Source: Hydrogenophaga sp040372165
GTDB lineage: Bacteria; Pseudomonadota; Gammaproteobacteria; Burkholderiales; Burkholderiaceae_C
Length of the DNA stretch: 64,000 bases
Direction: 5' to 3'
Assembly (NCBI RefSeq): GCF_040372165.1
Contig: NZ_BAABWG010000001.1
Location: 992,001 to 1,056,000, forward strand
In this document: in pieces, positions 37,155-47,548 of the stretch
Position numbering within the stretch: the stretch's first letter is position 1
Layout of the letters: every line of letters begins with the position of its first letter
The notes under the pieces: generated by a model
Seen by the model: only the letters and a program-made list of their open reading frames with translations
What the model was told of the DNA's origin: nothing
Databases searched by the model: none
Position numbers and translations under genes: made by a program

Positions 37155-38065
37155 ACCCAGTCCTTGCGCACCAGAAATGTCTTGTAGAGCGCCTCTTCCG
37201 GCGTCCCTGGTCGAGACACACGGTTGTATGCCCAGCTCACCAGAGGCGGCATGGAAAGGAGAATGGACTCAGTCCGTCCCCCCGATTGCAGACCGAAGTG
37301 GGTGCCCCGGTCCCAGACCAGGTTGAACTCCACATAGCGCCCACGACGATAGAGCTGGAAACTGCGCTCGCGCTCGCCCCATTCCATGCCTTTGCGCCGG
37401 TCGACGATGGGTAAGTAGGCATCCAGGAACGCATCGCCTACAGAAGACATCATGGCGAATCCGCCATCTGCTCCCAGTTCGGAAAAATCATCAAAAAACA
37501 CGCCACCGATGCCGCGCTGTTCATTGCGGTGCTTGAGGTAAAAGTACTCATCGCACCAGGTCTTGAACCGCGGATACTTGTCGACACCGAACGGATCCAG
37601 CGCGTTCTTGCACGTCTGGTGGAAGTGCACCGCATCTTCTTCAAACCCATAGTAGGGTGTGAGATCCATGCCGCCACCGTACCAGCTCACTGCAGGCCCC
37701 TTGGCGGGTTTGGCCTGGATCATGCGCACGTTCATGTGAACGGTGGGCACATAAGGGTTGCGGGGGTGGAACACGAGCGAAACACCCATTGCCTCAAACG
37801 GTGCGCCGGCAAGCTCCGGGCGGTGCTGTGTGGCAGACGGAGGCAACTGCGGTCCGCTGACATGCGAAAAACCGCACCCTGCCCGCTCAAAGACGGGGCC
37901 ATCCTCGAGAATCTGGGTAATCCCCGTCCCCTGCAGCTGCTCTCCCTTGGGTTTCTTCCACTGGTCCACCGTAAATCCGGAACCATCAACCATCGCCACG
38001 GTTGTGGTGATGCGGGATTGCAGATCCTTCAGGTACTGACCTACCTTTTTGGCGTGATCGCTCAT
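37151..38065 (-). CDS. hemF: Oxygen-dependent coproporphyrinogen-III oxidase
   Basis: 304 residues from the ATG at 38065 with GGAG upstream; a start seven codons earlier lacks support. Family motifs are clear: GVSLVFHPRNPYVPTVHMNVR, GGGMDLTPYYG, FEEDAVHFHQTCKNA and the C-terminal RRGRYVEFNLVWDRGTHFGL. It makes protoporphyrinogen IX using O2, so the organism makes haem aerobically. The start overlaps the stop of the acyltransferase gene. Confidence 0.97.
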   Translation of the reverse strand: MSDHAKKVGQYLKDLQSRITTTVAMVDGSGFTVDQWKKPKGEQLQGTGITQILEDGPVFERAGCGFSHVSGPQLPPSATQHRPELAGAPFEAMGVSLVFHPRNPYVPTVHMNVRMIQAKPAKGPAVSWYGGGMDLTPYYGFEEDAVHFHQTCKNALDPFGVDKYPRFKTWCDEYFYLKHRNEQRGIGGVFFDDFSELGADGGFAMMSSVGDAFLDAYLPIVDRRKGMEWGERERSFQLYRRGRYVEFNLVWDRGTHFGLQSGGRTESILLSMPPLVSWAYNRVSRPGTPEEALYKTFLVRKDWV

Positions 38066-38700
38066 GTTGCTCCGTTTGAGTCCCAAAAACTGACCGGGGT
38101 GCGTGGCTGGACAGGGCTGGCATGGCGAGGCCTGAAGCCCTTGACGGCGCCATAGGCGTCAGCGATCCGCTTGAACTCGGCGTCCAGGTTGTCGCCCATG
38201 TGCAAGATGCCAGCCACTTCCAGTGCGTGCCGCTCATAGTCAAGTGCAGCCAGTATGACGGGTACGTCTGCTCCCTGTGCCACTCGGTAGAACCCGTCAA
38301 ACCATCCGTTTGCCTCGCGTCGTCCCCCTTCGGGAAACATGACTACCCACAGCCGGGCATCGCTTTGCCGGGCCGCCGCGAATCTGGCCAGCAGTTCGCC
38401 AACCATGGCATGGCGGTTCTCCTGGGTGACCACGATCCCGCCCATTTTTCGTAACCATCGGCCAATGACCGGCAGACGTGTGATCCGTCCCTCCATGAGG
38501 AAACTCACCGGCATGTCCAGCGCAACAAGTACCAGCATCAGGACCACATAGTCCGTGTAGCACGTGTGCGGGTAGAGCGTGACCACCCCACGGCGGATGC
38601 CGCCGACATCAAAGTGAACCTCCCAGCCGAGTCGGCGAAGCATGCGCCGCGCCCAGCGAGCACGCTTGGATGTCTCTGGGTCAAGCTGACTGATGGGCAT
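38062..38700 (-). CDS. PlsC-like 1-acylglycerol-3-phosphate O-acyltransferase family protein
   Basis: 212 residues. The catalytic HX4D box is PHTCYTD (His45, Asp50) and the phosphate-binding motif is FPEGGRR in place of the usual FPEGTRS. No N-terminal membrane helix pair is evident apart from one hydrophobic stretch after the HX4D box, so it is a compact acyltransferase. Substrate uncertain: lysophosphatidate or another lysolipid. It is the first gene of a chain of overlapping genes hemF-nadD-rsfS. Confidence 0.82.
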   Translation of the reverse strand: MPISQLDPETSKRARWARRMLRRLGWEVHFDVGGIRRGVVTLYPHTCYTDYVVLMLVLVALDMPVSFLMEGRITRLPVIGRWLRKMGGIVVTQENRHAMVGELLARFAAARQSDARLWVVMFPEGGRREANGWFDGFYRVAQGADVPVILAALDYERHALEVAGILHMGDNLDAEFKRIADAYGAVKGFRPRHASPVQPRTPVSFWDSNGAT

Positions 38701-38734
38701 CTTGGGGAGCAGACTTCAGTTCGCGCTGTAATGC

Positions 38735-40012
38735 TCAGACGGCGCGGTAACCGATGTCCTTGCGGAACTGGACACCATCAAACTGGATGCCTTCGGCCAG
38801 AGCATAGGCTTTTTTCTGGGCAGCAGCCACAGAGTCGGCCAGTGCAGTCACGCACAAGACGCGCCCGCCAGATGTCTCCACCTGCTCTTGATCACCCTGG
38901 CGGGTTCCGGCGTGAAAAACCATTTCGTCCTGAGCGTCCGCAGGCAAGCCAGTGATGACATCGCCTTTGCGGGGGTTCATCGGGTAGCCGGCTGAGGCCA
39001 TCACCACGCCCAGGGCCACGCGCTCATCCCACTCCAGAGACACTTTGTCGAGCTCGACTCTGGTCGCTGCCAGCAGCACCTGCACCAGATCGCTCTTGAA
39101 GCGCATCATGATGGGCTGAGTTTCGGGGTCACCCATGCGGCAGTTGAATTCCAGCGTCTTGATGCTGCCGTCCGGGCTGATCATCAGGCCTGCGTACAGG
39201 AAGCCGCTGAACGGGATGCCGTCCTTCTTCATCCCTTCAAGCGTGGGAAGGATCACCTGCTCCATGGCGCGCTGGTGAATCTCTGGCGTGACCACAGGCG
39301 CCGGAGAGTATGCACCCATGCCGCCGGTATTGGGCCCCTGGTCTGCGTCCAGCAGCCGCTTGTGATCCTGGCTGGAAGCCAGGGCCAAGGCATGGTCGCC
39401 GTCACAGATGGCAATGAAGCTGGCTTCCTCACCAGAGAGGAAATCCTCAATCACGACACGGGCTCCGCCGGCGTTGTGCGCGACCCCGAGTTTGTTGTCC
39501 ACCAGCATGAAGTCGATGGCTTCATGAGCCTCTGCCAGCGTCATCGCCACAACCACGCCCTTGCCCGCTGCCAGGCCATCAGCCTTGACCACGATAGGCG
39601 CCCCTTTGGCGTCGACGTAGTCATGAGCTGCCTTGGGGTCGGTGAAGCTCTCGTACTCTGCGGTCGGAATACCATGGCGCTTCATGAACGCCTTGGAAAA
39701 GTCCTTGGAACTTTCCAGTTGAGCAGCGGCCTGGCGGGGACCAAAAATCGGCAGGCCATGTGCCTGGAACTCGTCCACCACGCCGTCGGCCAGGGGTGCC
39801 TCAGGCCCCACCACGGTGAGCGCGACCTGATGGCCCTGAGCCCATTCGCGCAGAGCCACCTTGTCGGTGATGGCAAGGTTTGTCAGCTTGGGATCGCGCG
39901 CCGTGCCTGCATTGCCCGGGGCCACAAAAACCTGCTGGACGCCTTCGGACTGGGCCAGTCGCCATGCCAATGCGTGCTCGCGGCCACCGCCGCCAATGAC
40001 AAGAATGTTCAT
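38735..40012 (-). CDS. purD: Phosphoribosylamine--glycine ligase (GAR synthetase)
   Basis: 425 residues. The N-terminal MNILVIGGGGREHALAW motif, the ATP-grasp core (PIVVKADGLAAGKGVVVA) and LEFNCRMGDPETQ, which carries metal-binding residues, are all present. Second step of de novo purine synthesis. It follows yebC with a terminator between, and precedes the acyltransferase by 34 bases. Confidence 0.97.
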   Translation of the reverse strand: MNILVIGGGGREHALAWRLAQSEGVQQVFVAPGNAGTARDPKLTNLAITDKVALREWAQGHQVALTVVGPEAPLADGVVDEFQAHGLPIFGPRQAAAQLESSKDFSKAFMKRHGIPTAEYESFTDPKAAHDYVDAKGAPIVVKADGLAAGKGVVVAMTLAEAHEAIDFMLVDNKLGVAHNAGGARVVIEDFLSGEEASFIAICDGDHALALASSQDHKRLLDADQGPNTGGMGAYSPAPVVTPEIHQRAMEQVILPTLEGMKKDGIPFSGFLYAGLMISPDGSIKTLEFNCRMGDPETQPIMMRFKSDLVQVLLAATRVELDKVSLEWDERVALGVVMASAGYPMNPRKGDVITGLPADAQDEMVFHAGTRQGDQEQVETSGGRVLCVTALADSVAAAQKKAYALAEGIQFDGVQFRKDIGYRAV

Positions 40013-40041
40013 GAAGATTCAGCTATTGATCAGAATTCAAC

Positions 40042-40074
40042 AAAAAGTGGCGGCCCGCACGGAGCGAGGCCGCC
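40042..40074 (-). terminator. Rho-independent terminator between yebC and purD
   Basis: On the minus strand GGCGGCC and GGGCCGCC form a 7-bp GC stem followed by ACTTTTTG. A second stem, CCCGGC-GAA-GCCGGG (40082-40096), stands just before it. purD then needs its own promoter in the remaining ~30 bases, or relies on read-through. Confidence 0.7.
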
Positions 40075-40101
40075 ATGGACACCCGGCGAAGCCGGGCGGC
40101 C

Positions 40102-40821
40102 TCAGATTTCAGCGTTGTGGTAGATCTCCTGAACGTCGTCCAGGTCTTCCAGCACGTCCAGCAGCTTTTGCATGCGCTCGGCGTCTTCGCCTTCCAGCGC
40201 AATGGTGTTTTCAGGACGCATGGTCACCTCGGCCAGCTCTGCCGTGAGGCCTGCCGCTTCGAGTGCCTTTTGTACCGCTTCGAAATCGCCCGGCTCGCAG
40301 ATGACCTCAACAGCACCGTCTTCACCGGTGATCACGTCTTCGGCGCCAGCCTCCAGAGCGGCCTCCATGACGGCATCTTCGCTGGTACCGGGCGCAAAGA
40401 CGAACTGACCACAATGCTTGAACTGGAATGCCACCGATCCGTCCGTACCGAGGTTTCCACCGGCCTTGGAAAAGGCGTGGCGTACCTCCGCCACAGTACG
40501 GACCCGGTTGTCGGTCATGGTGTCCACGATCACCGCCACGCCACCAATGCCATAGCCCTCGTAGCGAATTTCCTCGTAGTTGACGCCGTCGAGGTTGCCA
40601 GTGGCCTTGTCGACATTTCGCTTGATGGTGTCCGCGGGCATGTTGGCGGCTTTGGCCTTGTCAATGGCCATGCGCAGGCGGGGATTGGCACTCGCATCAC
40701 CGCCACCATCGCGCGCAGCGACAATGATCTCGCGAATCACCCTCGTCCAGATCTTGCCGCGTTTGGCGTCCTGCCGGCCCTTGCGGTGCTGAATATTGGC
40801 CCATTTGCTGTGTCCAGCCAC
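40102..40821 (-). CDS. yebC: YebC/PmpR/TACO1 family translation- or transcription-related protein
   Basis: 239 residues, start MAGHSKWANIQHRKGRQDAKRG from a GTG codon with AAGGA eight bases upstream. The three-domain family signature is complete (IREIIVAARDGGGDASANPRLR, then RNVDKA, YEGYGIGGVAVIVDT). Long annotated as a transcriptional regulator; recent work on the family links it to relief of ribosome stalling at proline stretches. It has a strong promoter of its own. Confidence 0.95.
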   Translation of the reverse strand: MAGHSKWANIQHRKGRQDAKRGKIWTRVIREIIVAARDGGGDASANPRLRMAIDKAKAANMPADTIKRNVDKATGNLDGVNYEEIRYEGYGIGGVAVIVDTMTDNRVRTVAEVRHAFSKAGGNLGTDGSVAFQFKHCGQFVFAPGTSEDAVMEAALEAGAEDVITGEDGAVEVICEPGDFEAVQKALEAAGLTAELAEVTMRPENTIALEGEDAERMQKLLDVLEDLDDVQEIYHNAEI

Positions 40822-40871
40822 GAGTAAATCCTTCTTTCTGCTTCAGACGGGAATTTGGTCTAATAGCCTTG

Positions 40872-40900
40872 ATTTTACTTTTCCTGACACCGCCTCTCAA
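40872..40900 (-). promoter_or_regulatory. Strong sigma-70 promoter of yebC
   Basis: On the minus strand TTGAGA (40895-40900), exactly 17 bp, TAAAAT (40872-40877): both hexamers are 5 of 6. Start near 40865, leader ~44 nt to the yebC GTG. Confidence 0.7.
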
Positions 40901-40923
40901 AAGCCCATAGAAGGAACCGCCCG

Positions 40924-42486
<1,563 letters not shown>

Positions 42487-42504
42487 GCCTGCCCGGAGTC
42501 GACC

Positions 42505-43011
42505 ATGAGCCGTACCTGGCACCGCTGGCTCTCGCGCACTGTCGCTGGCGCAGCGATGCTGGTGGCAGCACTGCTGATGGCCGGACAGCTCGGGCTTCTG
42601 GCGGGAAGCCCGCCCGATGACCTGGGCGTGACGGACGGCCGCCTCAAGCCGCCTTCACTGACTGAAAACAGTGTCAGCAGTCAGGCTCGACTCTACCCTG
42701 AGCATCCGCAAGGCGACTATGCGACCATTGCTCCTTTGATGCCGCGCGACGGTGAAACGGCAGCAACAGCCATGAAGCGGCTGACCGTGTTGTTGACCGA
42801 GCTGCCAGGCATCGCGGTAAGCGTTTCTGACGAACACTACATTCGTGCCGAGGCGCGGACACCATGGCTGGGGTTTGTCGATGACATGGAATTCTGGTTC
42901 AACCAGGAGACTGGGATCATTGAACTGCGCAGCGCCAGCCGACTGGGGCGCAAGGATTTCGGCGTCAACCGGTCGCGGATAGAAACCGTGCGCGCCGCAT
43001 TCGAAGGCTGA
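42505..43011 (+). CDS. DUF1499 membrane/periplasmic protein
   Basis: 168 residues. One N-terminal hydrophobic segment (about 12-34) acts as signal anchor or signal peptide; the rest is the DUF1499 domain with NSVSSQA, AEARTPWLGFVDDMEFWF and SASRLGRKDFGVNRSRIE. Function of the domain is not established. GGAG precedes the ATG, 18 bases after the ATPase gene, so the two are probably co-transcribed. Confidence 0.85.
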   Translation: MSRTWHRWLSRTVAGAAMLVAALLMAGQLGLLAGSPPDDLGVTDGRLKPPSLTENSVSSQARLYPEHPQGDYATIAPLMPRDGETAATAMKRLTVLLTELPGIAVSVSDEHYIRAEARTPWLGFVDDMEFWFNQETGIIELRSASRLGRKDFGVNRSRIETVRAAFEG

Positions 43012-43026
43012 ACCACCTGCGCACGA

Positions 43027-43053
43027 CTTCGGTGCATTGACATCTGGCACCGA
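43027..43053 (+). promoter_or_regulatory. Putative operator: inverted repeat over the -35 of the URC operon
   Basis: A perfect 7-bp inverted repeat, TCGGTGC (43029-43035) and GCACCGA (43047-43053), separated by 11 bases that contain the -35 hexamer. The same words CTTCGGTGC and ATCTGGC recur before the transporter gene at 46356-46380. A bound regulator here would block RNA polymerase. Confidence 0.5.
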
Positions 43054-43065
43054 CCTTGCTATTGA
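43037..43065 (+). promoter_or_regulatory. Promoter of the URC pyrimidine operon
   Basis: Perfect TTGACA (43037-43042), 17-bp spacer, TATTGA (43060-43065, 3 of 6). Start near 43072, leader ~29 nt before the ATG at 43101. Confidence 0.55.
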
Positions 43066-43100
43066 AGGAAATTGAAAACTTCGATACCAAGGTTGACTGC

Positions 43101-44402
43101 ATGCCAGATTCCACTTCCGTGTCTCCTGGTGCCTCTCCTGAGGGGCAACGCGGCAAAGCCGGCACACCGTCACGCCACATTCGGCTGACTTCCCACCATC
43201 AGGCGCATGGCGCCATCCCCATCCACTGGGGTGCACAGGACGCAGCCACCCGCGGCCCCCTGGTCGGAACCACCACCAACCGGTCGCATCGCAACGTCAT
43301 CGGCACGCACAGCGGCAGCTACAGCGTCTACCGGGCACTGGCCGTCGCGGCCGGTGCACTCAAGCGCGAGCACAAGGCCGACCTGACCAACACCAGCCCC
43401 ACCGACTGCATAGGCCCATATCCGCAATGGAGTGATCCGGAAAAGATCGTCAGCCTTGATCCGTGGGGAGCAGAGGTGGCCGGCGTGTTTGCGGGCGATC
43501 TGGAAGACGGGTATGACATCCGGCCCACCATTGCGGTCACCAAAGCCCACGTGTTGCTGCCTGAGGTCATCGATGCAGTGCTGAAGAAACGGCTGTTGCC
43601 CGATGGCAAGCTGCTCACAGAAGGCGGAGCTGCCGTGGTGACCAAAGTGGCCGTCGAACCCGTGTGGTACTTGCCGGGCGTGGCCAGGCGCTTTGGCTGC
43701 AGCGAATCTGACCTTCGCCGAGTGCTGTTCGAGGAGACGGGCGGCATGTACCCCGAACTGGTCACACGCTCTGACCTGGAGGTGTTCCTGCCGCCCATAG
43801 GAGGCCAGACGCTCTACATTTTTGGCAACCCGGCAGACCTGGCCAATCCCGAGGTAGAGCTGACCGCCCGTGTTCACGACGAATGCAACGGTTCAGATGT
43901 ATTTGGCTCGGACATCTGCACTTGTCGCCCCTACCTCACCCATGCCATCGAGGAGTGCGTTCGTGGTGCGCAGGCCGGTGGCGTGGGCCTCGTCGCCTAC
44001 TCTCGCAAGGAGGGACGCGCTCTGGGTGAGGTCACCAAATTCCTTGTCTACAACGCGCGCAAGCGTCAGGTGGGCGGCGATACCGCAGCCCAGTACTTTG
44101 CGCGAACCGAATGCGTGGCAGGCGTGCAGGACATGCGCTTTCAGGAGCTGATGCCCGACGTGTTGCACTGGCTGGGCATACGCAAGATTCACCGTCTGGT
44201 TTCCATGAGCAACATGAAGTACGACGCCATCACCGGCTCCGGCATTGAAGTCGGTGAACGTGTCGACATTCCAGCGGAGCTGATCCCGGAAGACGCTCGT
44301 GTTGAGATCGACGCCAAGATGGCAGCCGGGTATTTCACCCCTGGCCCTGTGCCAAACGAGGCTGAGCTGGCGAAGGCCAAAGGTCGAGGCCTTAACCCAT
44401 GA
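43101..44402 (+). CDS. GTP cyclohydrolase II-like protein, URC1 type (uracil catabolism)
   Basis: 433 residues from the ATG at 43101 (AAGG upstream); a TTG 45 bases earlier is possible. The C-terminal ~180 residues are a RibA-like domain: zinc-site spacing C-x10-C-x-C is exact (Cys262, Cys273, Cys275) and KEGRALGE (303-310) replaces the RibA motif QEGRGIGL. The first ~240 residues are specific to this subgroup and there is no dihydroxybutanone-phosphate synthase domain. In yeast the URC1 homologue opens the ring of a uracil nucleotide. Next to a URC4 homologue and upp, riboflavin synthesis is an unlikely role. The downstream start overlaps its stop. Confidence 0.85.
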   Translation: MPDSTSVSPGASPEGQRGKAGTPSRHIRLTSHHQAHGAIPIHWGAQDAATRGPLVGTTTNRSHRNVIGTHSGSYSVYRALAVAAGALKREHKADLTNTSPTDCIGPYPQWSDPEKIVSLDPWGAEVAGVFAGDLEDGYDIRPTIAVTKAHVLLPEVIDAVLKKRLLPDGKLLTEGGAAVVTKVAVEPVWYLPGVARRFGCSESDLRRVLFEETGGMYPELVTRSDLEVFLPPIGGQTLYIFGNPADLANPEVELTARVHDECNGSDVFGSDICTCRPYLTHAIEECVRGAQAGGVGLVAYSRKEGRALGEVTKFLVYNARKRQVGGDTAAQYFARTECVAGVQDMRFQELMPDVLHWLGIRKIHRLVSMSNMKYDAITGSGIEVGERVDIPAELIPEDARVEIDAKMAAGYFTPGPVPNEAELAKAKGRGLNP

Positions 44403-45646
44403 CGGTGGTTCTCACGCCGTCTCCATCGCCACGGGTCGACCTGCTTCGCCAAACCTCGACCATCCGGGCTCGATCCCGGATCTTGCTTGAGAGAGCTCGC
44501 ACCGGCCAGTCTGTCCACTTTGCCGTTCACGATGAGGCCATGGCACCATTGGCCCGGCAGGTGGCCGAGATTACCCGGCAACGCTACCCCGACCTGAAGG
44601 TGCCGTTTCACAGCCGCTGGCGGCATTTCGAAGCGGGCGGTTTTGATCGCGTGGCAGCGCTCCAGACCGACTTCCCGGTCGATGCCGAAGAAGGCGCACG
44701 GCGACACATCGATCTGGCTGTCGTCAGCGTCTTGCTTGATGCGGGCGCTGGACCTGAATGGTCCTATGAAGAGTCCGGATCCGCGCAAAGGTATTCCCGC
44801 TCGGAAGGTCTGGGCGTGGCCAGTTTGCATGCCTTTCGCAACGGGCTTTTCTCCAGTGACGAAGGTACCCCTCTACGTGCTGATGCCAAGGGGTTGCGGT
44901 CTGTCGATGAAGCGGCACTCGCTTCTGCTTTTCAGGTCCGCGACAGCAACCCCTTGATCGGAGTGAGCTCGCGCGCCGCTCTGCTTCGAAAACTGGGAGA
45001 CGCCACTGCCGCCGCCCCTCAGGTCTTTGGGGAAGATGGCCGCCCCGGCCACCTCTACGACTACCTCACAGCGGCAGCCCGCGGCCGAGGAGACGCCGTC
45101 ACGGCGCAGGGCATCCTGACCGCGTTGCTGACCCATTTTTCCAGCATATGGCCCAGCGACAACTGCCTTGACGGGCAGTCCATGGGTGACTGTTGGAAGG
45201 TGGGCATAGACGTTGGCGACGCTGACACCCAAGGGTGGGTGCCATTTCACAAACTCTCCCAGTGGCTCACCTACTCGCTGCTGGAACCGTTTGAGTGGGC
45301 CGGCTCTACTGTGGCCGGGCAAGAAGCGCTCACCGCCCTTCCCGAGTACCGCAACGGTGGCCTGTTGATTGACGGAGGCGTCCTTGAGCCACTGGCACCC
45401 AATGCACTGACGCATCCCTGGTATGCAGGTGATCCACTCATCGTTGAATGGCGCGCCCTCACCATTGCCCTGCTCGACGAGCTAGCCCCCTTGGTTAGCG
45501 GCGCTTTGGGATGCCCCCCTGACAAGCCGCTTCCGCTGGCCTGCATTCTGGAAGGTGGCACCTGGGCCGCGGGAAGGGCGTTGGCAGCAGAGAAGCGAGA
45601 TGGCCTTCCGCCTTTGAACATCGTCAGCGACGGCACCGTTTTCTGA
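44399..45646 (+). CDS. DUF1688 protein, URC4 type (uracil catabolism)
   Basis: 415 residues, no signal peptide or membrane segment. Features of the DUF1688 family: VPFHSRWRHFEAGG, LHAFRNGLFSS, DYLTAAARG, GWVPFHKLSQWLTYSLLEP and the acidic end MVEWRALT-like region with LIVEWRALTIALLDELAP. The family has no known enzymatic mechanism; the yeast URC4 member is needed for growth on uracil as nitrogen source. ATG overlaps the URC1-type stop (ATGA), so the two proteins are probably made in equal amounts and act together. Confidence 0.87.
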   Translation: MTVVLTPSPSPRVDLLRQTSTIRARSRILLERARTGQSVHFAVHDEAMAPLARQVAEITRQRYPDLKVPFHSRWRHFEAGGFDRVAALQTDFPVDAEEGARRHIDLAVVSVLLDAGAGPEWSYEESGSAQRYSRSEGLGVASLHAFRNGLFSSDEGTPLRADAKGLRSVDEAALASAFQVRDSNPLIGVSSRAALLRKLGDATAAAPQVFGEDGRPGHLYDYLTAAARGRGDAVTAQGILTALLTHFSSIWPSDNCLDGQSMGDCWKVGIDVGDADTQGWVPFHKLSQWLTYSLLEPFEWAGSTVAGQEALTALPEYRNGGLLIDGGVLEPLAPNALTHPWYAGDPLIVEWRALTIALLDELAPLVSGALGCPPDKPLPLACILEGGTWAAGRALAAEKRDGLPPLNIVSDGTVF

Positions 45647-45720
45647 GTATCCCACTGACCCGCCAGGCCTTGACTCCCCATCCACATTGCAACAACACAT
45701 CTAAGTTCGAGAAAGCAAAC

Positions 45721-46350
45721 ATGAGCACTGTCCACCTCATCGACCATCCCTTGGTTCAACACAAGCTGACGCTCATGCGCCGCAAGGATGCCAGCACCAA
45801 TACCTTCAGGCGGCTGTTGAACGAACTCGCCATGCTCATGGCCTATGAGGTCACACGGGACATGCCACTGCAGGATGTGGAAGTGGAAACACCGCTGGAG
45901 ACCATGACCGGCAAAGCCATTGATGGCAAGAAGCTTGTCTTCGTTTCCATCCTGCGTGCTGGCACCGGCATCCTCGATGGCATGCTCAGCATTGTTCCTG
46001 GCGCGAGGGTTGGTCACATTGGCCTGTACCGCGACCCCAAAACACTGACAGCCGTCGAGTACTACTTCAAGATGCCTTCCGAGATGCATGAGCGGGATGT
46101 GGTGGTGGTCGACCCCATGCTCGCCACAGGCAACTCAGCCATTGCCGCCATCGACCGCCTCAAGGAGATGTCGCCCAAATCGATCAAGTTTGCCTGCCTC
46201 CTCGGCTGCCCGGAAGGCGTCAAGGCCATGCAGGAGGCCCACCCCGACGTCGACATTTACACCGCTGCGGTCGACCGCGAGCTCAACAGCCACGGATACA
46301 TCCTCCCTGGCCTCGGCGATGCGGGCGACCGCATCTTTGGCACCAAGTAG
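45721..46350 (+). CDS. upp: Uracil phosphoribosyltransferase
   Basis: 209 residues. PRPP-binding loop VVVVDPMLATGNS (127-139), flexible loop RDPKTLTAVEYYFKMP and the C-terminal uracil-binding GYILPGLGDAGDRIFGT. It makes UMP from uracil and PRPP. Salvage is its usual role, but here, third in the operon with URC1- and URC4-type genes, it would supply the nucleotide form on which the URC route works. The ATG is chosen with GAGAAAG upstream; 17 extra upstream codons are not conserved-looking. Confidence 0.97.
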   Translation: MSTVHLIDHPLVQHKLTLMRRKDASTNTFRRLLNELAMLMAYEVTRDMPLQDVEVETPLETMTGKAIDGKKLVFVSILRAGTGILDGMLSIVPGARVGHIGLYRDPKTLTAVEYYFKMPSEMHERDVVVVDPMLATGNSAIAAIDRLKEMSPKSIKFACLLGCPEGVKAMQEAHPDVDIYTAAVDRELNSHGYILPGLGDAGDRIFGTK

Positions 46351-46355
46351 GACTG

Positions 46356-46380
46356 CTTCGGTGCGAGATCTGGCGCACCA
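46356..46380 (+). promoter_or_regulatory. Second copy of the operator-like repeat, between upp and the transporter genes
   Basis: GGTGCG (46360-46365) and CGCACC (46374-46379) form a perfect 6-bp inverted repeat with an 8-nt centre. Shares CTTCGGTGC and ATCTGGC with the site at 43027-43053. No good promoter hexamers are visible beside it. It could instead work as an RNA hairpin after upp, though it lacks a T-run. Confidence 0.4.
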
Positions 46381-46450
46381 TTTCCGAGCTGATCCCCCAA
46401 TCTCTTCGCCCCATCCCTTCGCCCCTTCCCTTGATCACAGGAGTCCGTTC

Positions 46451-47455
46451 ATGCCTGCTTCATTCATCTCACGCCGTCACCTCCTGGCCGTCGCCGCTCT
46501 CAGTGCCAGTGTGGCCACGCCGTCCATTTCCTGGGCACAGGCCAAACTCAAGGTGGCAGCCATCTACACGGTGCCTTTCGAGCAGCAGTGGGTCAGCCGG
46601 ATCCACAAGGCACTCAAGGCCGCCGAAGCACGCGGGGAAATCGAGTACAAAGCCAGCGAGAACGTCTCGAACGCCGACTATGAACGCGTCATGCGCGAAT
46701 ATGCCACCGCTGGCAATCAGCTCATTGTGGGCGAGGCGTTTGCCGTTGAACGTGCCGCCCGCAAGGTGGCACAGGACTTTCCCAAGACCTCTTTCCTTCT
46801 TGGCTCGTCCGGTAAACCGCAGGCACCCAACTTCAGCGTTTTCGACAACTTCATTCAAGAGCCCGCGTATCTCACGGGCATGATTGCCGGCGGCATGACC
46901 AAATCCAACAAAATCGGCATGGTTGGCGGCTACCCCATCCCCGAGGTCAACCGCCTCATGAACGCTTTCATGATGGGCGCCAAGGAAGTCAACCCCAAGG
47001 TGTCGTTCAGCGTCACCTTCATCAACAGCTGGTTTGACCCACCGAAAGCCAAGGAAGCCGCATACGCGATGATCGCTGCCGGAGCTGACGTGATGTACGC
47101 CGAGCGCTTCGGCGTCTCGGACGCAGCCAAGGAAAAAGGCAAACTGGCCATCGGCAATGTCATCAACACCCAGGACCAGTACCCTGACACCGTGGTGGCC
47201 TCCGCCATCTGGAACATGGAGCCCACCATCGACCGCGCCATCTCCCTCGCACGGGAAGGGAAGTTCAAGGCAGAAGACTATGGCCAGTACTCCATGATGA
47301 AGTACAAGGGTTCCGAACTGGCACCACTGGGCTCCTTCGAGGGCAAAGTGCCCGCAGAACTCATGACCAGGGTCAGCACCAAACAAGCCGATATCCTTGC
47401 TGGCAAATTCACCGTGAAGATCGATGACGGACAACCCAAGTCCAGCAAACAGTGA
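46451..47455 (+). CDS. BMP-family ABC substrate-binding protein (nucleoside/nucleobase)
   Basis: 334 residues from an ATG with AGGAG. N-terminal S-R-R-H-L-L (7-12) before a hydrophobic stretch ending SWAQ may be a Tat or Sec signal. The mature part is a two-lobe periplasmic binding protein of the basic-membrane-protein class (KVAAIYTVPFEQQWVSRIH, NFIQEPAYLTGMIAGG, KIGMVGGYPIPEVNR). Known relatives bind nucleosides. There is no lipobox. The ATPase and two permeases follow, and the pyrimidine genes around it suggest uracil, cytosine or their nucleosides as ligand. Confidence 0.9.
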   Translation: MPASFISRRHLLAVAALSASVATPSISWAQAKLKVAAIYTVPFEQQWVSRIHKALKAAEARGEIEYKASENVSNADYERVMREYATAGNQLIVGEAFAVERAARKVAQDFPKTSFLLGSSGKPQAPNFSVFDNFIQEPAYLTGMIAGGMTKSNKIGMVGGYPIPEVNRLMNAFMMGAKEVNPKVSFSVTFINSWFDPPKAKEAAYAMIAAGADVMYAERFGVSDAAKEKGKLAIGNVINTQDQYPDTVVASAIWNMEPTIDRAISLAREGKFKAEDYGQYSMMKYKGSELAPLGSFEGKVPAELMTRVSTKQADILAGKFTVKIDDGQPKSSKQ

Positions 47456-47548
47456 TGCAAGCCTTGCGAGTCAGGGTGGCTTGAAGTGGCCACTCCGCTC
47501 GCAGCTTTTGTCATGCTGCCCCAACCAGCGACCTGTCCCGACCCCGCC

